Source: Sphingobacterium sp. UBA2700 (GTDB taxonomy: Bacteria; Bacteroidota; Bacteroidia; Sphingobacteriales; Sphingobacteriaceae). Taken from it: 15,789 nt of DNA. Location of the stretch: the NCBI GenBank assembly GCA_002354335.1, contig DELI01000010.1:1-15789 (forward strand), in the 5' to 3' direction. Each line of letters opens with the position of its first letter. Within the stretch, counting starts at the first letter, position 1. A program made the position numbers and the translations under genes. This document shows, piece by piece, positions 13,219 through 15,789 of this stretch. Below the pieces are notes generated by a model. The model ran no database searches, had not been told where the DNA came from, and worked only from the letters and a program-made list of their open reading frames with translations.

Positions 13219-15603
13219 ATGATTCGCAATTACTTTAAAATACTCGCCCGTAATCTCGCAAAGAACAAAGCCTTCTCTTTAATCAATATTATTGGACTCT
13301 CTATTGGTATGGCAGCAGCCATCCTAATCACACTTTGGATTCAGCGTGAATACAGCATGGATAAGTTCCATGAGAAATCTGATCGTCTATATGTAGTCTA
13401 TAATCGTGATACGGATGGTATTGAAACTTGGGTTAACAACAATACACAGAAAGTGTTGACCAAGACTTTGCAATCGGATTACCCGGAGGTCGAAGCGGCA
13501 ACTATCTATAACGGGAGCTCTAATCTTTTCACTATTGCTGATAAGAAGATAAAAGGATATGGAGCCGTTGTTGACAGCGTGTTTTTGAACATGTTCAGCT
13601 TTCCGGTAATGGAAGGCGACGCGAATACAGCATTGGTAAACCCTAGTGACATCGTACTGACAGCCTCTTTTGCGAAAACCTTATTTGGCAATGAGAACCC
13701 GGTGGGAAAAACCCTTACGGTGGATTCTGCATCGCAGTTTACTGTGACCGCTGTGCTTCAAGATCAACCAAACAACACCAAGTTCGGTTTCAAATACCTC
13801 ATTCCTCGCTCTTACGCCAAGCGCATAAATCGAGAGGATGATAGCTGGGCTTCATTTTCAACAACAAGCTATGTATTATTAAAGGAAGGTGCCTCACAGA
13901 CTGCTTTCGAAAGCAAGATTAAGAACCTGGCAAAGGACAACACCAAAAGTGCTGGGCTGCCGATTACAGCGGAGCCATTCCTGCATCGAATAGACAAGAA
14001 GTATTTGTACAATAAGGATGTGAATGGGCAGCTCGTTGCTGGCGAAATTAATAAGATACGCATGTTTACAGCCATCGCAGGCTTCATTTTATTGATCGCC
14101 TGTATCAACTTTATGAACTTGAGCACGGCGAAGAGCGAAAAGCGTGCGAAGGAAGTGGGAATCCGAAAGGTGGTAGGCGTGACGAAGACCGGCTTAATTG
14201 CACAGTTTATATTCGAAAGCGTCTTCTTGAGTTTTCTGTCCTTTATCATCGCGTTGGGCATGGTTTATTTAGCAATTCCATACTATAGCCAATTAGTCGG
14301 CGGGAAACTGATCGTTCCTATACATGAACCGGGATTTTGGATATTTAGCATTGCCTTTATCCTGTTTACAGGACTATTGGCCGGAAGCTATCCAGCCTTT
14401 TTCCTATCCTCATTTAATCCGGTTAAAGTATTGAAAGGAACGTTTAAGTCTGCAAGAAGTGCAATTTCAGCTCGCAAAGTCTTGGTTGTTATTCAATTCA
14501 CCTTCGCTATCACGTTAATTATTTCGACCATCATTATTTACAATCAAATACGCTATGCTTTGGATCGCGATGCGGGATATGACAGGGAACAGTTGATTGC
14601 TGTACCGATTGAAGGAAAGATACGCTCGAATTATGACTTGATTAAAAATGAAATATTAAACACAGGAGCCGTTAGTTCGATGACGAAGAGTCTGAGCCCA
14701 ATAACACAAAGATGGAGCGATCAATGGGGTTTAGAATGGGACGGCAGCACGAAGCAGGACGAGCAAACCGTATTTGTAAAGTTTGGAACGGATGCCGACT
14801 TTGCGAAGACGATGGGCTTGAAGATCCTCGAAGGTCGCGATATTGATATCAATAAATTCCCAACGGATACTAGTGCCATTCTATTGAATGAGGCAGCCAT
14901 TAAAGCGATGCGAATTAAAGATCCGATCGGCAAATTGATCAACCACGTAGGCTATAAAGAAGCTAACTATAAGATCGTCGGCATTGTGAATGACTTTGTC
15001 TTTGAATCACCTTTTGTCGCTAAGATTGAACCCATGATGATCTGTGGGCCACGTGCTTATTATGCAACGACCATACATATGAAACTTTCAGATCGATTTG
15101 AGACGAAGGAAAGTCTCAACAAGATTGAACAGGTCCTAAAGAAGTTGAATCCGGATTATGAGTTTGTTTATGATTTCACGGATGAGGATTATGCTTACAA
15201 AGTGGCTTCTGCCGAGCGTACCGGGAAATTAGTAACCCTCTTTGCGGGACTTACTATCCTGATTTCTTGTCTAGGGTTATTTGGTCTCGCGGCATATATG
15301 GCAGAGAACAGAACGAAAGAGATCGGTATCCGCAAAGTGTTGGGAGCCTCGGTTCTGCAAGTGACAAGCCTGTTGTCAAAAGAGTTTATTGTCTTAGTCA
15401 GCATCGCCTTCTTGATAGCATCGCCTATTGCTTGGTATGCCATGAACAACTGGCTTGCCGACTACAGCTATAGAACGGGGATCTCTTGGTGGGTATTCGC
15501 CATAACAGGAGGATTAGCAGTCCTAATTACCATACTGACCGTCAGCTGGCAATCCATCAAAGCGGCGATTGCGAATCCGGTGAGTAGCTTGAGAGATGAG
15601 TAA
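13219..15603 (+). CDS. Tandem FtsX/MacB-type ABC transporter permease (permease 3)
   Basis: A 794-residue paralogue of permease 1. TM1 is at about 19-41, TM2-TM4 at about 282-302, 325-350 and 373-395, TM5 at 422-443, and TM6-TM8 at about 670-693, 722-742 and 757-777. The coupling motifs are KEVGIRKVVGV (about 311-321) and KEIGIRKVLGA (about 698-708). Long stretches match permease 1 nearly residue for residue, such as ACINFMNLSTA and MAENRTKEIGIRKVLGAS, while the periplasmic domains diverge. No ATPase gene accompanies it, so it probably uses the ATPase encoded at 6057-6734. Unlike permeases 1 and 2 it has its own operators and sigma54-like promoter, which allows independent induction by the same regulator. 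Confidence 0.93.
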   Translation: MIRNYFKILARNLAKNKAFSLINIIGLSIGMAAAILITLWIQREYSMDKFHEKSDRLYVVYNRDTDGIETWVNNNTQKVLTKTLQSDYPEVEAATIYNGSSNLFTIADKKIKGYGAVVDSVFLNMFSFPVMEGDANTALVNPSDIVLTASFAKTLFGNENPVGKTLTVDSASQFTVTAVLQDQPNNTKFGFKYLIPRSYAKRINREDDSWASFSTTSYVLLKEGASQTAFESKIKNLAKDNTKSAGLPITAEPFLHRIDKKYLYNKDVNGQLVAGEINKIRMFTAIAGFILLIACINFMNLSTAKSEKRAKEVGIRKVVGVTKTGLIAQFIFESVFLSFLSFIIALGMVYLAIPYYSQLVGGKLIVPIHEPGFWIFSIAFILFTGLLAGSYPAFFLSSFNPVKVLKGTFKSARSAISARKVLVVIQFTFAITLIISTIIIYNQIRYALDRDAGYDREQLIAVPIEGKIRSNYDLIKNEILNTGAVSSMTKSLSPITQRWSDQWGLEWDGSTKQDEQTVFVKFGTDADFAKTMGLKILEGRDIDINKFPTDTSAILLNEAAIKAMRIKDPIGKLINHVGYKEANYKIVGIVNDFVFESPFVAKIEPMMICGPRAYYATTIHMKLSDRFETKESLNKIEQVLKKLNPDYEFVYDFTDEDYAYKVASAERTGKLVTLFAGLTILISCLGLFGLAAYMAENRTKEIGIRKVLGASVLQVTSLLSKEFIVLVSIAFLIASPIAWYAMNNWLADYSYRTGISWWVFAITGGLAVLITILTVSWQSIKAAIANPVSSLRDE

Positions 15604-15789
15604 GTCTAGTATTTAGTATTAAGTACTTAGTAGTTAGACCTATGGCGGAAATACATTGCTAAAAATGAACAAATAGAATTACGAATATAAACGGATAACA
15701 ACGCGCATCCTGCCTAAAAGAAGGGCAAGTCTGCCACTTATGTGGCGATTGATGTCAACTATAGGTCTTAATACTAAATACTAAATACT
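15604..15789. repeat. Right-edge intergenic stretch with inverted C arrays
   Basis: A reverse C array (15604-15640, ending GACC) begins directly after the permease 3 stop codon. Unique sequence follows, with a small hairpin GCCAC-TTAT-GTGGC (15733-15746) that lacks a T-run. A forward C array starts at 15764 (GGTC, then TTAATAC, TAAATAC, TAAATAC) and is cut by the window end. No gene is seen. By analogy with the other arrays, a start codon may lie just beyond the edge. Confidence 0.75.

Noticed and set aside
15733..15746. The hairpin GCCAC-TTAT-GTGGC as an intrinsic terminator of permease 3
   Set aside because: The stem is only 5 bp and no T-run follows.

Overview
The window looks like a chromosomal segment of a Bacteroidota bacterium, most likely Sphingobacteriaceae (Sphingobacterium/Pedobacter-like). 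The reasons are the eight-helix tandem FtsX/MacB-type permeases of about 800 residues, a lipoprotein with a Bacteroidota-style acidic surface-export tail, the lack of clear Shine-Dalgarno sequences, and intergenic DNA packed with short A/T-rich repeats. No RNA gene, transposase or CRISPR array was seen.

Layout. On the minus strand, 4213 down to 207 is a tight three-gene operon: a TolC-family outer-membrane factor, an NtrC-family sigma54 response regulator (RR) and its PAS histidine kinase (HK), with gaps of 16 and 1 bp. Divergent from it on the plus strand are a MacA/HlyD-type periplasmic adaptor (4719-5972), a MacB-type ABC ATPase (6057-6734) and two tandem FtsX permeases (6950-9298, 9683-12133). 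A small lipoprotein gene (12902 to 12489, minus) and a third permease (13219-15603, plus) form a second divergent pair. Together they can build a tripartite MacAB-TolC-like exporter with one ATPase, three alternative permeases and a built-in two-component system.

Main finding. Both divergent intergenic regions carry the same palindrome, TGTTCG-N4-CGAACA, repeated at 21-22 bp intervals. The perfect copies lie 52, 53 and 54 bp upstream of TGGCA elements placed like sigma54 -24/-12 promoters before the TolC, adaptor and third-permease genes. A fourth sigma54-like element precedes the lipoprotein gene. This is the architecture of a bacterial enhancer-binding-protein regulon, and the RR encoded here is the obvious candidate activator. 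If so, the system regulates itself and recruits the lipoprotein and permease 3 from 8 kb away.

Second finding. The gene-free stretches are mosaics of four repeat modules: A, an AGGAAAGG-type element of about 37 bp; B, tandem TTAGATN heptamers; C, GGTC followed by TAANTAC heptamers; D, a GC-rich linker with a short hairpin. C arrays touch the start and stop codons of all three permeases in inverted orientation, so each permease is a repeat-bracketed cassette. The repeats may affect recombination, mRNA ends or nothing; their biology cannot be decided from this sequence alone.
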